NCBI GenBank assembly: GCA_946407745.1
Contig: CAMJPQ010000016.1
Location: 1 to 54,650 of the forward strand
Length of the DNA stretch: 54,650 nt
Source of the DNA: an uncultured Clostridia bacterium
Lineage (GTDB): Bacteria; Bacillota; Clostridia; Christensenellales; Aristaeellaceae
Reading direction: 5' to 3'
Part shown: positions 1 through 6,994 of the stretch, one piece after another
How positions within the stretch are numbered: the stretch's first letter is position 1
Layout: every line of letters begins with the position of its first letter
Position numbers and translations under genes: made by a program
The notes under the pieces: model-generated
Database searches by the model: none
What the model was told of the DNA's origin: nothing
What the model saw: the letters and a program-made list of their open reading frames with translations, nothing else

Positions 1-40
1 CGCCCCACCCGAAGGTGAAGCGCCGTAATTCCTGTCTGCC

Positions 41-322
41 TTATGCCTTGATCTCCATCCCGCTGGTGAGGGTAAAGACGATGTTGTCCTTGCTGTGCAC
101 CGTCACGTGATCCACCAGACTGCCCCAAAGCTCCTCGCTGAACTCCGTCACCATCTCCGGCAGGGCCCCTCCAGCGAATGGATGAACCGCCCGAACTCCC
201 GCCGCCGGATGCCGCGCTGGGCGATCTCAGCGGTGACCGCGTCGTACTTGTCCTTGGTCTCCTGAAACCGGGCAGACAAGGCTTCATACCGGATGCTGTA
301 CTCTTCCTGGTTCTGTGCCACC
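41..322 (-). pseudogene. Serine recombinase, C-terminal remnant
   Basis: The reverse strand encodes the coiled-coil and C-terminal tail typical of large serine recombinases: a segment beginning AQNQEEYSIRY, then TEFSEELWGSLVDHVTV and a terminal FTLTSGMEIKA followed by TAA at 41-43. The two parts lie in different frames. The shift falls near 150-170 in a G/C run, where one extra G would restore a continuous reading (SLEGALPEMV). The catalytic resolvase domain and DNA-binding recombinase domain are absent; upstream sequence instead belongs to an aldolase. It is therefore a dead tail of an integrase from a mobile element. Family assignment rests on recognised C-terminal sequence only. Confidence 0.7.
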
Positions 323-525
323 CTGGCATCATGGGCGCGATGAGATAGAGCAGCGAGTATGGAAGCCGCACCTCCGCGATCTGCATGATGGCCATGGCGC
401 GGCATGGCCTCCGCCGCGGCGATCACGCCGCGGATGCACTCCATATTGGCCACGCTGAACGAGCCGACGGCATAACCGCCCGCCTCCGCCTCCTTCAGCA
501 GTTCCCTCATATTGACAAGAGCCAT
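323..525 (-). pseudogene. Class II fructose-/tagatose-bisphosphate aldolase, N-terminal remnant
   Basis: Starting at ATG 523-525 behind a GGAAGGTGA ribosome site, the reverse strand reads MALVNMRELLKEAEAGGYAV then NMECIRGVIAAAEAM, the usual start of class II aldolases. After about residue 41 the frame shifts, and the next frame continues with MQIAEVRLPYSLLYLIAPMM, again aldolase. It stops abruptly around 323-326, where serine-recombinase sequence takes over. The zinc ligands and active-site residues of the full enzyme (about 280 residues) are missing, so no activity is expected. A good promoter still precedes it (599-627), which suggests recent decay, with a deletion or rearrangement fusing the two fragments. 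Confidence 0.75.
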
Positions 526-598
526 GGTGTTTCACCTTCCTTTGCGGCAGGGATGAAAATCAGGTCATCTTTATTTAAACAAGTCATCAATCAGGTTA

Positions 599-627
599 AG
601 AATACCACAGCCTCGCACGATTTTCAA
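599..627 (-). promoter_or_regulatory. SigA-type promoter of the aldolase remnant
   Basis: On the reverse strand TTGAAA (622-627) and TATTCT (599-604) are 17 bp apart, with the transcript start expected about 65 bp upstream of the aldolase ATG. The -35 overlaps a 25-bp motif shared with the deoR intergenic region. Confidence 0.6.
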
Positions 628-644
628 GATGTTTTGGACAAATT
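620..644. promoter_or_regulatory. Putative DeoR-family operator, copy 1
   Basis: A 25-bp stretch matching 19 of 25 positions of a motif at 4907-4931, with identical core TTTTGG-A-(C/T)-AAATT. It overlaps the -35 box of the aldolase promoter, a position expected for a repressor. The other copy lies directly upstream of the DeoR gene in this window, so the regulator is the natural candidate ligand; this is inference from position and similarity only. Confidence 0.45.
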
Positions 645-681
645 ATGATAATCTTTTGATTATGTTGTGGCTACTCTGCAC

Positions 682-722
682 AAAAAATAACGCGCGGCGG
701 AGAAAGTGCTTCTCCGCCGCGC
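682..722 (-). terminator. Rho-independent terminator of glyS
   Basis: A perfect 13-bp stem (692-704 with 710-722, 5-nt loop) is followed on the reverse strand by a T-rich tract (TTATTTTTT), 49 bp after the glyS stop codon. This is a textbook intrinsic terminator. Confidence 0.9.
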
Positions 723-770
723 GGTCATCATATTCTTTTTCGGCTTGCCCGGCCGGGGCGCAGTCTAAGC

Positions 771-2150
771 TCAGAACACCATCCGGTCCTCGATATACTT
801 GCGCAGGTCGCTGATGGCCACGCGCTCCTGCTGCATGGTGTCGCGGTCGCGCACGGTCACGGTCTGGGTCGCCTCGGTATCGAAGTCCACGCAGATGGAG
901 AACGGCGTGCCGATCTCGTCCTGGCGGCGGTAGCGCTTGCCGATGGAGCCGGTCTCGTCGTACTCCACAGGGAAGTACTTGCACAGCTGCGCGTGGATGT
1001 CGGACGCGAGGGCGCCGAGCTTATTCTTCTGCAAGGGCAGCACGGCAGCCTTGTAGGGCGCCAGCGCGGGGTGCAGGTGCAGCACGTTGCGCACGTCGCC
1101 GCCCTCCAGCTCCTCCTCCTCATAGGCGTTGCACAGGAAGGCCAGCACGGCGCGGTCCACGCCCAGCGAGGGCTCAATGCAGTAGGGGATGAATTTCTCG
1201 TTCGTCACCGGATCCATGTACTCCATGGACTTGCCGGAGTGGTTCTGGTGCTGCGTCAGGTCGTAGTCCGTGCGGTCGGCAATGCCCCACAGTTCGCCCC
1301 AGCCGAAGGGGAACAGGAATTCAAAGTCTGTGGTCGCCTTGCTGTAGAAGGCCAGCTTCTCCGGCTCATGGTCGCGCAGACGCAGGCTTTCCTCCTTGAT
1401 GCCCAGGGCCAGCAGCCAGTCGCGGCAGAAGGAGCGCCAGTAGTTGAACCACTCCAGGTCCTCGCCGGGCTTGCAGAAGAATTCCAGCTCCATCTGCTCA
1501 AACTCGCGCACGCGGAAGATGAAGTTGCCGGGGGTGATTTCGTTGCGGAAGCTCTTGCCGATCTGCGCAATGCCGGCGGGCAGCTTCTTGCGTGTGGTGC
1601 GCATCACGTTCTGGAAATTGACGAAGATGCCCTGCGCGGTTTCCGGTCGGAGGTAGATCTCGTTGGCGGCGTCTTCCGTCACGCCGGAATGGGTTTTGAA
1701 CATCAGGTTGAACTGGCGGATGCCGGTGAAGTTCTTCTTGCCGCACACGGGGCACTTGATGTCGTGGCTGTTGATGTAATCCTCCAGCTCCTGGTTGGTC
1801 CAGCCGTCGCCGGTCTCCTCGCCGCCGGTGAAGTCCTCAATCAGCTTGTCGGCGCGGAAGCGGGCCTTGCAGTCACGGCAGTCCATCAGCGGGTCATTGA
1901 ATCCGCCCACGTGGCCACTGGCCACCCACACCTCGCGGTTCATCAGGATGGCGCAGTCCAGGCCGGTGTTGTACTTGCTTTCCTGCACAAACTTCTGCCA
2001 CCAGGCCTTTTTTACATTGTTCTTGAATTCCACACCGAGGGGACCGTAATCCCAGGTGTTGGCGAGGCCGCCGTAAATCTCGCTGCCGGCAAAAATAAAG
2101 CCGCGGTTCTTGCAGAGCGCGACCAGCTTGTCCATAGTCAACTGAGCCAT
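771..2150 (-). CDS. glyS: Glycine--tRNA ligase (alpha2 type)
   Basis: A 459-residue class II aminoacyl-tRNA synthetase that charges tRNA-Gly in the cytosol. The N-terminus ([18 protein letters not shown], then [17 protein letters not shown]) is diagnostic of the homodimeric GlyQS form and not the alpha2beta2 form. Class II motifs are visible in order: [12 protein letters not shown] with the motif 2 region, [14 protein letters not shown], and [10 protein letters not shown] (motif 3) near the end, followed by an anticodon-binding domain. A metal-binding pair CPVCGKK lies near residue 137. The reading frame is open far upstream, but ATG 2148-2150 is chosen because of the family N-terminus, the AAAGGAAG site and the promoter at 2206-2234, which excludes longer starts. 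It is single-gene, promoter to terminator. Confidence 0.96.
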   Translation of the reverse strand: MAQLTMDKLVALCKNRGFIFAGSEIYGGLANTWDYGPLGVEFKNNVKKAWWQKFVQESKYNTGLDCAILMNREVWVASGHVGGFNDPLMDCRDCKARFRADKLIEDFTGGEETGDGWTNQELEDYINSHDIKCPVCGKKNFTGIRQFNLMFKTHSGVTEDAANEIYLRPETAQGIFVNFQNVMRTTRKKLPAGIAQIGKSFRNEITPGNFIFRVREFEQMELEFFCKPGEDLEWFNYWRSFCRDWLLALGIKEESLRLRDHEPEKLAFYSKATTDFEFLFPFGWGELWGIADRTDYDLTQHQNHSGKSMEYMDPVTNEKFIPYCIEPSLGVDRAVLAFLCNAYEEEELEGGDVRNVLHLHPALAPYKAAVLPLQKNKLGALASDIHAQLCKYFPVEYDETGSIGKRYRRQDEIGTPFSICVDFDTEATQTVTVRDRDTMQQERVAISDLRKYIEDRMVF

Positions 2151-2205
2151 AGTGCTGCGTCTTCCTTTCAGATGCTGAATCTTTATGCCTTTGAAGCATG
2201 CCCTT

Positions 2206-2234
2206 ATGATAGGCGGTGGCGCTTTGTTTGTCAA
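2206..2234 (-). promoter_or_regulatory. glyS promoter
   Basis: Reverse-strand TTGACA (2229-2234) and TATCAT (2206-2211) with a 17-bp spacer, about 50 bp upstream of the glyS ATG. The 5' leader is too short for a T-box, and none is seen. Confidence 0.85.
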
Positions 2235-2433
2235 GTTTTTCTTCATCAGAGGCCGGTCAGAATCGCCGCAGTGTATCGGCACGCGCAAGGCGAATGTGCA
2301 AATGATGAGTGAGTGCTGCTCAAGTCTTCCGTCAATGATTGCAGAATCAACCAACAGGTTGCCAAATACGCTTGCGCCGCATCTGCCCGTGTGGTATGAT
2401 GAAGCCAGAATAGAAAGCGAAAGGAGCTTTCCT

Positions 2434-2512
2434 GTGGAACAGAATAAGAAATCGCTGATCCTTTTCACCGACATCGGCGACACCATCATCGACGAGGGCA
2501 CCGAGGTACCAG
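2434..2512 (+). pseudogene. HAD-family hydrolase, N-terminal remnant
   Basis: A GTG start behind AAAGGAGC opens a short frame reading [19 protein letters not shown] followed by DEGTEV. The DIGDT segment is HAD motif I (nucleophile-bearing) of beta-phosphoglucomutase-like phosphatases. After about 26 residues similarity ends and the frame closes at TGA 2518-2520, where pectin-lyase-like sequence starts in another frame. Only about 10% of a HAD protein remains. A possible promoter (TTGCGC, 17 bp, TATGAT at 2395-2400) precedes it. Confidence 0.6.
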
Positions 2513-3058
2513 GGGCGTGATCGTATCGGACTGCACGCTTGTGTCCACCAGCGCGGCGCTGAAAATCGGCACCGAGGGCGTGGACGACTTTGAGGACATC
2601 CATTTCCACCACTGTGTGATTGAGGACAGCAACCGCGGCCTGTCTGTGCAGATCAGGGACGGCGGAAGTGTGCGCAACGTCTCCTTCAGCGACATCACCG
2701 TGCGCACAAGGCGTTTTGCGGACAGCTGGTGGGGCTGTGCCGAGCCCATCGCCGTCACAGCCGTGGACAGGGATGAAAACACCCCCTGCGGCCGCATCGA
2801 AAACCTCCGCTTTGAGAACATCGACTGCGAGGGTGAAAACGGCTCGCTTCTCTGGGGGCAGCCGGGAAAAATCGGCGATGTTTCCCTGCATGGCGTGCGC
2901 ATCGCCCTGCGCGATACCAGCCGCTGGCCCAAGCACCGCTACGATTTGCGCCCCGGCGTCGGCACCGCCGTGACGGAGCGCCGCGCCGCTGGTTTACCGT
3001 AGCGTGGAGAAGCTGAAGCTGAGCGATATGCGCCTTTTCGGCTTTGACGGCGAGCCCG
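2513..3058 (+). pseudogene. GH28-like (polygalacturonase-fold) C-terminal remnant
   Basis: The frame reads [16 protein letters not shown], then [17 protein letters not shown] and [13 protein letters not shown], the repeated strands of a right-handed parallel beta-helix as in GH28 pectin-degrading enzymes. A one-base shift near 2985 moves the continuation ([18 protein letters not shown]) to the next frame. The front half with the catalytic aspartates is missing, replaced by a HAD fragment, and the end runs into alpha-mannosidase sequence at about 3059. It is a dead fragment between two unrelated fragments. GH28 is preferred over other beta-helix families from the KIGTEG segment, but this is not certain. 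Confidence 0.6.
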
Positions 3059-3941
3059 TCGCTACGACGCGTGGGATATCGACAGCCAGACAGAGGACCG
3101 CGAGGTATTCCCCGAAACAGCCTGCGAGGCGGAGGTCGCGGAAAGCAGGGGCCTGCGCGCCTCGCTGCGCTTCACCCGCCGCTTCGGCCATTCCATGCCG
3201 TCACAGACGGTCTCTCTGGCAGCCGGCGACACGGAGCTGCTGTTTGACACCCGCGCGGAGTGGGGCGAGCGCCACCGCCTGCTGAAGGTCAGCTTCGACA
3301 CGGGCATTGAGGCGCTGGAGGCGGTGCACCAGATTCAGTTCGGCTACCTGCGCCGCCCTGCGCAGCGCTCACGCAGGTATGATATGGACCGTTTCGAGGT
3401 GCCCCAGCACACCTGGACCGCGCTGTATGACGCCACCCATGGCGCGGCTGTGCTGAATGACTGCAAGTACGGTGTGTCCTGCAGGGACGGCGTGATCGGC
3501 CTCTCCCTGCTGCGCGCGCCTACCTACCCGGACGCGCAGGCGGACCAGGGCAGCCATCACTTCCGGTACGCGTACCGCGTATGGGACGGCCCCTTTGACG
3601 CGGCCGCGCTGAACACTGCCGGCGAGCGGCTGAACATACCGCTCGTCACCGTAAAGGGCGCAATGCGGCTGTCCTCACTGCTTGCAGTGGATGACGGCGC
3701 GATTGTGACCGAGAGCGTGAAGCTGGCCGAGGACGGCTCCGGCGACCTGATCGTTCGCCTGTATGAATGCGCAGGCGGCGACCGCAGGGTGACCCTGCGA
3801 CCCGTCTTTGCGTACTGCGCCGCGCATGAGTGCACCCTGGCGGAAGAAAAAACCGCCGGACTGCCATCCGGCGGTGTGCTGCCGCTCAGCTTCCGCACGT
3901 TCGAAATCAAGACACTGCGCTTCAGCCGCACCGGCCTGTAA
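3059..3941 (+). pseudogene. GH38 alpha-mannosidase, C-terminal remnant
   Basis: Starting with RYDAWDIDSQTED, the frame carries the beta-sandwich C-terminal half of GH38 alpha-mannosidases: RAEWGERHRLLKV, HQIQFGYLRRP, FEVPQHTWTAL, LNDCKYGV, LLRAPTYPD and a final EIKTLRFSR. The N-terminal catalytic barrel (about 500-600 residues) is missing and replaced by a GH28-like fragment. About 294 residues are uninterrupted to TAA 3939-3941. No start codon with a ribosome site is obvious at the junction, so it is treated as a remnant. In the full enzyme this domain supports hydrolysis of alpha-mannosides, fitting a former plant- or yeast-glycan degradation locus. Confidence 0.75.
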
Positions 3942-3957
3942 CGCAGGCAAATGAACA

Positions 3958-3990
3958 GCGCCGCCCCCCGCCGGGCGGCGCTTCGCTTCA
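3958..3990 (+). terminator. Possible terminator after the GH38 remnant
   Basis: A 9-bp GC stem GCGCCGCCC / GGGCGGCGC (3958-3966 with 3973-3981) is followed by TTCGCTTC. The T-tract is weak. Confidence 0.45.
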
Positions 3991-3992
3991 AA

Positions 3993-4018
3993 GAGGCGGC
4001 GCAGTCGCGCCGCCCCTT
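3993..4018 (-). terminator. Possible terminator of the DeoR gene
   Basis: An 8-bp stem GGCGGCGC / GCGCCGCC with a 4-nt loop lies 7 bp past the reverse-strand stop, followed by TCTTTG. It has a strong stem and a poor U-tract. Confidence 0.45.
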
Positions 4019-4021
4019 ATT

Positions 4022-4780
4022 CTATTGCTCCACAATATCCACCTCAACCCCGAGCGAGGCCAGGTGCTTCTGCCACTCCGGCGGAATGCCGCCATCGGTG
4101 ATCACGCGTTCAAAGTCCTTCAGCTGCGCATAGGTCAAAAGGCTGGTCTGGCCGAACTTGTTGGCGGAAACCAGCAGCACCGCCCGCTCGGTGTGCTGCA
4201 CAGCCGCCCTCTTGATGGCGTACTCCAGCGGGCTGGAATTGGTCACCCCGCCATAGGAAACGCCGGTCGCCGCCATGAAGGCGATGTTGGTGTTCATGGT
4301 GCTGAGGAAGTCCGCAGAGGCCTCGCCGATGATGGACCTGGTGTCCCTGTGCAGCACCCCCGGCAGCACAATCAGCTGGATGTTCGGGCAGTTCAGCGCG
4401 GAAAGGATGACCTCCAGGTTGTTGGTGATCACGGTGAGGCGCATATCCTTCAGCGTGTCCATCAGGTGCAGGGTGGTGGTGCCGGAATCGATAAAGATGA
4501 TGTCGCCCTCGTGCACGAGCGAGGCGGCGCTTTTGCAGATCAGCTGCTTTTCCACCGGCTGCGCGGGCAGGCGCTTGTCATAGGGCACCAGCCCCTGGGA
4601 TTTCTCACTGGCGCTGACGCCGCCGTAGACCTTCTGCACCGCGCCGTCCGTTGTCAGCACCGCCACATCACGGCGGATGGTATTCATGGAGACCTGGAAA
4701 TGGTCTTTCAGCTCCTCCATGGTTACCGTGCCGTTTTTCAGTATATATTGCTCCATCTCCTGGAGGCGCTTCGTTTTCAT
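4022..4780 (-). CDS. DeoR/GlpR-family sugar-responsive repressor
   Basis: A 252-residue cytosolic transcription factor. Residues 1-57 form the DeoR helix-turn-helix (MKTKRLQEMEQYILKNGTV; then KDHFQVSMNTIRRDV), and the rest is the sugar-phosphate-sensing domain with the family signatures DSGTTTLHL and VITNNLEV. DeoR proteins repress sugar-catabolic genes and release DNA on binding a phosphorylated sugar. ATG 4778-4780 is chosen: it has a GGGAG site 10 bp upstream and matches the family start, whereas the upstream ATG at 4828 lies at the expected transcription start. It is divergent from the alpha/alpha-barrel gene at 5041, with a putative operator between them, so autoregulation plus control of the neighbouring (now partly broken) carbohydrate genes is likely. 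Confidence 0.9.
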   Translation of the reverse strand: MKTKRLQEMEQYILKNGTVTMEELKDHFQVSMNTIRRDVAVLTTDGAVQKVYGGVSASEKSQGLVPYDKRLPAQPVEKQLICKSAASLVHEGDIIFIDSGTTTLHLMDTLKDMRLTVITNNLEVILSALNCPNIQLIVLPGVLHRDTRSIIGEASADFLSTMNTNIAFMAATGVSYGGVTNSSPLEYAIKRAAVQHTERAVLLVSANKFGQTSLLTYAQLKDFERVITDGGIPPEWQKHLASLGVEVDIVEQ

Positions 4781-4835
4781 TTTCAAATCACTCCCGCCGG
4801 CGCAGCGTTCCTGCGCCGCATCATTCAATGTTCAC

Positions 4836-4864
4836 ATCATAATGGAAGAATCAAAAGCTGTCAA
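4836..4864 (-). promoter_or_regulatory. deoR-family gene promoter
   Basis: Reverse-strand TTGACA (4859-4864), 17-bp spacer, TATGAT (4836-4841). The predicted transcript start near 4829 supports the ATG at 4780. Confidence 0.85.
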
Positions 4865-4906
4865 CCATTTACAAAAAATTGCAGTGCAAATCATGCGTAT
4901 GTGTAA

Positions 4907-4931
4907 ATTTCGATAATATTTTGGATAAATT
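4907..4931. promoter_or_regulatory. Putative DeoR-family operator, copy 2
   Basis: A 25-bp AT-rich motif with core TTTTGGATAAATT lies between the divergent promoters of the regulator and the downstream gene and matches the copy at 620-644 at 19 of 25 positions. The proposed role as operator is inference. Confidence 0.45.
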
Positions 4932-4943
4932 TTCAAATAAGCA

Positions 4944-4972
4944 TTGACAAATGGATCGGCATAGAATAAGTT
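4944..4972 (+). promoter_or_regulatory. Candidate promoter of the alpha/alpha-barrel-like gene
   Basis: TTGACA at 4944-4949 with a weak TAAGTT at a 17-bp spacing (4967-4972). Because it overlaps the ATG at 4951, translation should start downstream; TTG 5041 behind GGGGGTG fits. Confidence 0.5.
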
Positions 4973-5040
4973 ATCACCTTTTTTCAAACACATTTACTTG
5001 CCTCTTTCCCGAATTTTGTTCTGTCGGGGGTGTCCCTGTT

Positions 5041-6056
5041 TTGGGTTACTTTGAGCAGGTTCTCGCAGCGCATGAAGCGCAGTGCGACGAAATTCTCAGC
5101 CGCTGGGCTGCAGGCGCGCAGGTGCCGATGATGCCGGACAGACATACGGACACGCGCCATGTCAGCTTCTGCGCCGCCGCCCTGATCACTGCGCTCTGCT
5201 GCCCGCAAAGCCGTTTTTATCAGGATGAAGAGGTCCGCCGGAAGGTCGGCAGGGCGCTGCGCTGGCTGAAGGAAAACCGGCGCGATAGCGGCTGCTTCGA
5301 CCTGGATTCCTGCAATTTCGACTCCGCGCCGGACACGGCCTTTACCGTCAACGCACTGACGGACGCGTGGCATTTGCTGCCGACGGACGACAGCCTTTTG
5401 CCACCGCTGACCGAGCTGATCGAGCGTGCCTGCGAGGGCATCGCCGCCGGCGGCTTCCATACGCCGAACCACCGCTGGGCCATCTCCGCTTGCCTGCTGG
5501 AGGGCGCGGCCATCACCGGTCGTGAGGATTTTGCGCGTCGCGCGGGCGTCTATCTGGGTGAGGGGCTGGACATCGACGAGTCAGGCGAATTTGCCGAGCG
5601 CTCCACCGGTGTATACAACCTTGTCAACGATGACCAGATGCTGCGTCTGTATCACCTCACCGGCGGCAGGCAGTACCTGGAGGCCGCCGCGCAGAACCTG
5701 CGCATAATGCGCCGCTACTTTGACCCGGACAGCTCCGTGTTCACCTTTAACTCCAGGCGGCAGGATTTCGGCGCCACCGTGTGGCCGGAAGGCTACTGCT
5801 CGCTGTACCTGCTGACAGGCTTCTGGCTGAAGGACACAGACTTTGCCGCAACCGCCCTTTATCTGGCACGCATCTGCGCCGCACACGGCACCAGCCCCTC
5901 AGGACTGCCCTGGCTGCTGCGCTGCCCGGCCAGGCAGTGTTTGCGGCGCAGGGCACGGCAGATATCGCCGCGCTGACCCGCTGCAGCCAGGTCTACACCG
6001 CCTCCGGCATTGCAAGCGGGGAGGCCGTTTTGTATGCCCCGCCATTGTGCAAATAA
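5041..6056 (+). pseudogene. Frameshifted alpha/alpha-barrel-like (glycoside-associated) protein
   Basis: I recognise no named family. The sequence has alternating helices and Gly/Asp/Trp-rich turns (DSGCFDLDSCNFDSAPDTAF, FHTPNHRWAISACLLEGA, GEFAERSTGVYNLVNDDQM) of the kind seen in (alpha/alpha)6-barrel carbohydrate-active proteins such as unsaturated uronyl hydrolases and heparinase-like lyases. Near 5920 the frame breaks: adding one base after WLLR gives LPGQAVFAAQGTADIAALT and a continuation to TAA 6054-6056, which looks like the true C-terminus. It is cytosolic (no signal peptide). The start is TTG 5041, because the promoter overlaps the earlier ATG 4951. The break could be genuine decay, in line with its neighbours, or a sequencing error. 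It is probably controlled by the divergent DeoR protein. Confidence 0.55.
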
Positions 6057-6066
6057 TGTATTTCCC

Positions 6067-6095
6067 TTGCAAAAAAACCTTTCGGATGATATATA
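6067..6095 (+). promoter_or_regulatory. nfnAB promoter
   Basis: TTGCAA (6067-6072), 17-bp spacer, TATATA (6090-6095). The transcript would start near 6102, just before the leader ORF, whose AAAGGAGG site (6096-6103) sits at the very 5' end. Confidence 0.65.
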
Positions 6096-6112
6096 AAGGA
6101 GGAACACGGTAC

Positions 6113-6157
6113 ATGCCGCGTTATACTCCAATCCCATATCCAGGGAGGGCACCATGA
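6113..6157 (+). CDS. 14-residue leader ORF upstream of nfnA
   Basis: A short ORF, MPRYTPIPYPGRAP, begins at ATG 6113 behind the near-perfect ribosome site AAAGGAGG (9 bp spacing). It ends in TGA overlapping the nfnA start as ATGA. The nfnA site (GGGAGG) lies inside this ORF. The arrangement allows translational coupling. Five of the 14 residues are prolines (though none consecutive), which could slow ribosomes. No protein function is claimed; it may only be a chance ORF, but the strong site and exact overlap argue for use. Confidence 0.4.
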   Translation: MPRYTPIPYPGRAP

Positions 6158-6993
6158 ATACCATCTTGCGCAAGCAGGCGCTGAATCCCACCGTCACCCT
6201 GATGGAGGTGGAAGCGCCCCTGGTGGCCAGAAAGGCCGAACCGGGCCAGTTCATCATCCTCCGCTCGCATGAGGACAGCGAGCGCATCCCCCTCACCGTG
6301 GCCGATTATGACCGCGAGCGGGGCACAGTGACCATTATTTTCCAGATTGTCGGCGCGGCCACCCTGCGCCTGAATACACTCTCTGAGGGAGAATCTATCC
6401 ACGATTTTGTCGGGCCGCTCGGGCGCCCCACTCACACAGAGGGGCTGAAGAAGGTCGCAGTGGTCGGCGGCGGCGTAGGGTGCGCCATCGCCTATCCCGT
6501 GGCAAAGAAGCTGCATGAGCAGGGCACCGTGGTGCACAGCATCACAGGCTTCCGCAGCCGCGACCTGGTGATACTGGAAAAGGAATTTGCCGCTGCCTCC
6601 GACAGGGTGTGCGCCATGAGCGACGACGGCTCCTGGGGCGAAAAGGGCCTGGTGACCGACGCGCTGAAGCGGCTGATCGAGAGCGGCGAGCAGTATGACG
6701 AGGTCATTACCATCGGCCCGCTGATCATGATGAAATTCGTCTGCGCGCTGACGAAGCAGTACGGCATCAAAACCGTGGCCAGCATGAACCCCATCATGAT
6801 CGACGGCACCGGCATGTGCGGCGGCTGCCGCCTCACCGTGGGCGGAAAAACCCGCTTCGCCTGTGTGGACGGGCCCGAGTTTGACGGCCACGAGATTGAC
6901 TTTGACGAGGCCATCGCGCGCGGCCGCACCTATCAGGAATTTGAGCGCCACGCCTATGCCGAGGCCTGCAACCTGCTGAAGGAGGCGCAGTGA
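6154..6993 (+). CDS. nfnA: NADH-dependent reduced ferredoxin:NADP+ oxidoreductase subunit A (FAD/[2Fe-2S])
   Basis: A 279-residue soluble flavoprotein of the sulfide/dihydroorotate dehydrogenase-like FAD/NAD-binding family. An N-terminal FAD beta-barrel contains RIPLTVADYD (FAD-contact motif about residue 48), then an NAD-binding fold with VAVVGGGVGCAIAYP (about residue 107). The C-terminal cysteine cluster MCGGCRLTVGGKTRFAC is the [2Fe-2S] site and is followed by the family segment DGPEFDGHEIDF. Paired with the next gene one base later, it forms NfnAB, which couples ferredoxin and NADH oxidation to NADP+ reduction by electron bifurcation in anaerobes. An alternative reading is an auxiliary subunit of glutamate synthase; pairing and length favour Nfn. 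Confidence 0.9.
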   Translation: MNTILRKQALNPTVTLMEVEAPLVARKAEPGQFIILRSHEDSERIPLTVADYDRERGTVTIIFQIVGAATLRLNTLSEGESIHDFVGPLGRPTHTEGLKKVAVVGGGVGCAIAYPVAKKLHEQGTVVHSITGFRSRDLVILEKEFAAASDRVCAMSDDGSWGEKGLVTDALKRLIESGEQYDEVITIGPLIMMKFVCALTKQYGIKTVASMNPIMIDGTGMCGGCRLTVGGKTRFACVDGPEFDGHEIDFDEAIARGRTYQEFERHAYAEACNLLKEAQ

Positions 6994-6994
6994 T

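Noticed and set aside
2151-2205. T-box in front of glyS
   Set aside because: The leader is only about 50 nt and contains no TGGTACCGCGG core or terminator.
993-2312. Long plus-strand frame opposite glyS
   Set aside because: Shadow of a GC-rich gene: composition is Val/Leu/Gly/His-rich with no domain, no ribosome site and no promoter. The same applies to long frames opposite nfnB, mreC, mreB and the giant protein.
771-2936. 721-codon open frame suggesting a glyS with a 260-residue N-terminal extension
   Set aside because: The extra part is antisense to the GH28 remnant, and the consensus promoter at 2206-2234 and the family start at 2150 show the real gene is 459 residues.
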